From Paguma larvata (lineage: Eukaryota; Chordata; Mammalia; Carnivora; Viverridae), in the NCBI GenBank assembly GCA_030068075.1, contig CM057841.1, positions 49,889,030 through 49,953,029 on the forward strand: a DNA stretch of 64,000 bases, read 5' to 3'. Positions 60,776 to 64,000 of this stretch are shown one piece after another. The translations under genes were made by a program, and so were the position numbers. The notes beneath the pieces are model-generated. The model searched no databases and had not been told where the DNA came from. It saw nothing but the letters and a program-made list of their open reading frames with translations. Position 1 is the stretch's first letter. Every line of letters begins with the position of its first letter.

Positions 60776-61383
60776 ATATTAGTCAGGGTTCTCCAGAGAA
60801 ATGGAACCAACAAGATGTACATGGATATTTTAAGAAATTGGCTTATATGATTGTGGAAGTTTGACAAGTCCAAAATCTGCAAGATAGGCTGGCAGGCTAG
60901 AGACCCACAAAAGATTTGCAGTTTGAGTTCAAAGGGCTCTACTGCCAGAATTCCCTCTTTGAGGGAAAGCAGGCATCTTCCTACTAGCCCCTCCACTAAC
61001 TGGATGAGGCCCACCCACATTCTGGAGAGTAATCTGCTTTATTCAAAAATCTACTGATTTAAATGTTCATCTAATCAAAAAATACCTTCACGGAGACATC
61101 TAGAATATCATTTGACCAAATGTCTGAGCACCATGACCTAGTCAAGTTGACATATAATGTTTATTTTTGAGACAGAGAGAGACAGAGCATGAGTGGGGGA
61201 GGGGCAGAGAGAGAGGGAGACACAGAATCCGAAGCAGGCTCCAGGCTCTGAGCCATCAGCACAGAGCCTGACGAGGGACTCGAACCCACAGACCATGAGA
61301 TCATGACCTGAGCCGTAGTCGGACGCTCAACCGACTAAGCCACCCAGGTGCCCCCAAGTTGACATGTAAATTAATCACCACAG
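60776..61383 (+). mobile_element. Old LTR-like interspersed repeat, split by a SINE
   Basis: Recognised wording: TATTAGTCAGGGTTCTCCAG, CAAGTCCAAAATCTGCAAG, GGCTGGCAGGCTAGAGACCC, TGGATGAGGCCCACCCACAT, AATCTGCTTTATTC, and the end GTTGACATGTAAATTAATC. Mammalian-wide family, probably an ERV-related LTR; the exact name is not certain. The SINE at 61158-61354 sits near its 3' end. Confidence 0.65.
61158..61354 (-). mobile_element. Felid tRNA-derived SINE, antisense
   Basis: TGTTTATTTTTGAGACAGAG, CAGAGCATGAGTGGGGGAGG, GAGCCATCAGCACAGAGCC, head GCCACCCAGGTGCCCCC. TSD CAAGTTGACATATAA and CAAGTTGACATGTAA, duplicated from the host LTR-like repeat. Confidence 0.96.
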
Positions 61384-61864
61384 AGATGAAAGATGTCAAA
61401 GGAACAGTGGAATTATTGAAACTAAACAGCAAATAAGAATGGGAGAAAAATAAAGATCTGGTGGTGTAGGATCAAAGAGTAGAATATAAGCACTTGCCAT
61501 TTTAAAAGTGGTGCAATCATAAGAAAATATGAAGGACCAAGATATGGGCAGGGAAGTGTTAAAGAGAAGCAGGCGAAGGTGGTTTCTGTCCAGGATGTTT
61601 TATAGAGCAGCCAAAGGATAGAGAAGCAGAGAGTCGCTGAGAGATTGCCATGAATATGAGATGACCTGTTGTTTGGGGAGCACCCGAGCCGAGAGGCGCA
61701 GAATTTGCTCTTCCCTGCTGATGTTCATAGAAAAGAGAAGATAGTGTTTCCTCTCTTTTTTTCTTTTTCTTTTATTGGCTTATTTTCATGAGGAAGAAGG
61801 AAAAATTATATGAAATTGACAGGAGACCTATAAAAATACTTACTTACCCCACAGACATATAGCA
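61384..61864. other. Intronic stretch with no recognised feature
   Basis: Purine-rich spacer between two related repeat copies. No feature seen. Confidence 0.5.
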
Positions 61865-62045
61865 TTTGGGAAAAGCGTGCAGACTTCACTTTAGGTCCCA
61901 AAGTGCTAATTTGGATGTCAAGGGACATGTCAATCTCTTTTGGAAACACCCTCACAGACACACCCAGAAATCATGTTTTACCAGCTATCTGGGCATCCAT
62001 CCCTCAGCCAAGAAAAGCCGATATATAAAATTAACCATCACAGAT
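61865..62045 (+). mobile_element. 3' fragment of the same LTR-like repeat family as 60776
   Basis: GGAAACACCCTCACAGACAC, ACCCAGAAATCATGTTTTAC, TATCTGGGCATCC and ATAAAATTAACCATCACA are the 3' part of that family. It is in the same direction as the copy at 60776, 5'-truncated. The 73-codon ORF across it (61866-62087) ends in a chance ARYLRF string. Confidence 0.6.
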
Positions 62046-62087
62046 GCCTTTCACTCTGCAAGGTACCTCCGCTTTTATAGGATCTAA

Positions 62088-64000
62088 TTAAATCCAAGCC
62101 CTACTTTCTGGTCCTTAGATCACTCCAATTTACAGAAAGACATGGGAAATAGGAGAAAAGAATGTAAGAGGATCATGATTTTTGGAAGTGACTGTGGAAG
62201 GTATCCCTGGGAAGTAGACATATCCTGAAAGAGAATGAGATCAACAGGAACACTTAACACCTTACTTCACTTCACTTCAGTGTGGAGGCGAGATGGTTTT
62301 CTTCCACTAGTTGTCATTCTATTTATAATTTTCCTTTCCATTAAAAATTTAAATTGTAAAATTCATTTTGTCTTTTAAACTGTCTTTGGAGTTTGGAGTT
62401 GCCATTGGTTTTACCTTCTGTCTTTTTCCATTTCTGCTTTTAGCTAACTCCAAAATATGCTACTCTTGCTCTTACTGATTTTGTCTTATTATTGCCATTA
62501 TACCTTGTACATTGCAGCCAGAGGTCACACTCTAATTACTGAGTAGCTGTTTTATCATTCATGTGAGATACATCTATTAATCACGCTTTTCCTCCCAATA
62601 GAACTGGAGATTAACCAAGCAGTGGCATTATCTTTTGAGTGACTTCTGATAGTCTCCTGCTGATTTAGTAGTTATGTGCATGCACATCGGTTTCAATCAC
62701 TACTGACTGATCTTAGCTGGTTCTGACCAGGACAATGGTCCTCATCTTTTCTCTAAATTGATTCATGGACGTGTGATGTTCTGACTTCCTCTACTGTGCT
62801 TGGGTTAATGATATGTGAAGGATTTTTCTGTGCATAAGTTCAGATTTAAGAAGATATGCTTAACATCTATATAGTGGTGTACATCTTGATGACCTCAAGG
62901 TATGAAGTCCTTGACTATGAGTATATTTGTCTGGTAGTTTAATGATATTCACTCAAATACTTGATGTAGGGAGTCAGAGTTAAGTAGTGAATGTTCTACA
63001 TATTTTTAGAGAAAATATTCTATCAACTGAAACTCAGGTTTGCTGCAGTATCTCAAGGCATTCTAGTCCATTATATTCTGCTGGAAAAACGTGTTTAAAG
63101 TTACCTATGCATTTAGGAGTAGATATACACTATAACTCATTTTAATTTGAATAAGAAATACTATCCAGAGGGTTTGTGGCATGTAGTATGGAAATCTGGT
63201 GGGATTGTGGGTGGTGCTGGTTATGATTTCTGAGGGAATCACACTGGTGCTGGCATGAGCCTACAGGACCAGGATTTGTATTTGCTGACAAACTCCAGAC
63301 CTCTCTGTATCACATAGTTGGTCTTGGTCCCATTGATGCAAAAGAACATTATAAACTAAGTTCATGTTTCCTTCAGATTGCAAGATTAATTTGAAATCAG
63401 TGCTACTATATTTTAAAGGGAAATGATGGGCTTATTTTTTGTTCTCTATTTTTTTCTGCCCTCCTCCTGTTTTTTTAAAAGCTCACGATTTCGGGAATAG
63501 ACTCAAGCAAAGTATAACAATAAGATGACTCAAGCAAGAAATGACTCAAGCTCAAGAAATGAGCTGAAACTAAATGTGATTAGGAGATTTTTTTTTTTTT
63601 TTGGAAAATGTTCATCAGTTGCTTATTTGTAACTGTGAAGATACTACTAAATAGTCGAAAAGCTGTTTTCTTACCAATAGGCAATACTTGGAAAATAACA
63701 ATATGTACTTTGAGCCATGCATAAATATTTAAAAGTTCTGATGATGTAGCAGTTACCAAGGATAGAGCCAATGCGTGCTCAGGAAGTCATATATATATAG
63801 GATGCTTCTTCCACACCACAAGCGTCAATATGTGCCCCTTAGAATGCTAAGGAAAAATTATGATCCGTCATGAACTCGGTTACTTTAAGTTAGATGTCTG
63901 CTATTGTAACTATTATTATACTGTTATTAACTGTTGACTGCCCTGGACCTGTTATTCTTCTCTGTAAATGTGCTCGGCCACTTTTCAAGTTTTTCTCCAT
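62088..64000. other. Intronic stretch with no recognised feature
   Basis: AT-rich to the end of the window. No coding exon, RNA gene or named repeat identified. A T15 run lies at 63586-63601. Confidence 0.5.

Noticed and set aside
61866..62087. ORF ending in ARYLRF-like residues that resembles the end of a discoidin domain (candidate exon 4)
   Set aside because: The surrounding DNA is the 3' part of a known LTR-like repeat (CACCCTCACAGACAC, ATAAAATTAACCATCACA). There is no suitable acceptor and no match to the rest of the expected exon.

Overview
This is a stretch of carnivore, almost certainly felid, nuclear DNA. The main evidence is about two dozen copies of the tRNA-derived carnivore SINE of the cat type. 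Each copy has a tRNA-like head reading GCGCCTGGGTGGCTCAG, a TC-rich region and an A-rich AAAATAAATAAACATTAAAA tail. L1 elements ending in the carnivore/felid type of 3' UTR support the same conclusion. There is no bacterial, plasmid or phage content, and most open reading frames here are chance frames inside introns and repeats.

The window lies inside one large plus-strand gene whose two visible coding exons match the start of the discoidin (F5/8 type C) domain of a contactin-associated protein; CNTNAP4 is the best fit. Exon 2 is at 7104-7214 and exon 3 at 44689-44882. Joined, they read through in one frame (phase 1 junction) and encode about 102 residues of the discoidin domain. Positions 1-7103 are the 3' end of intron 1. 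Positions 7215-44688 are the complete intron 2 (37,474 bp). Positions 44883-64000 are the 5' part of intron 3, and I could not find exon 4 before the window ends.

The rest is intronic sequence dominated by transposable elements of several ages. Ancient mammalian layers are MIR, L2, hAT DNA transposons, ERVL-MaLR LTRs, decayed L1M and a 1.5-kb unassigned repeat. On top of these lie carnivore L1 copies, all 5'-truncated, and many SINEs with recognisable target-site duplications (TSDs). Landmarks are: an AT-rich alternating tract at 1741-2458; a GC-rich island at 985-1740; an L1 5'-UTR-like GC-rich block at 15985-17212; two L1 copies facing away from each other at 25833-30655 (a multi-kilobase inverted repeat); a palindromic TG/TA/CA microsatellite at 32579-32634; a class I solo LTR at 40041-40339; and a well-preserved but dead L1 with perfect TSDs at 48098-50202.

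I found no sign of an undescribed biological system. The points most worth a second look are structural (inverted L1 pair, palindromic microsatellite, G-rich L1 3' UTRs, nested SINE insertions that give relative ages) and gene-related (a frame-neutral exon 2, very long flanking introns, two unassigned GC-rich blocks).
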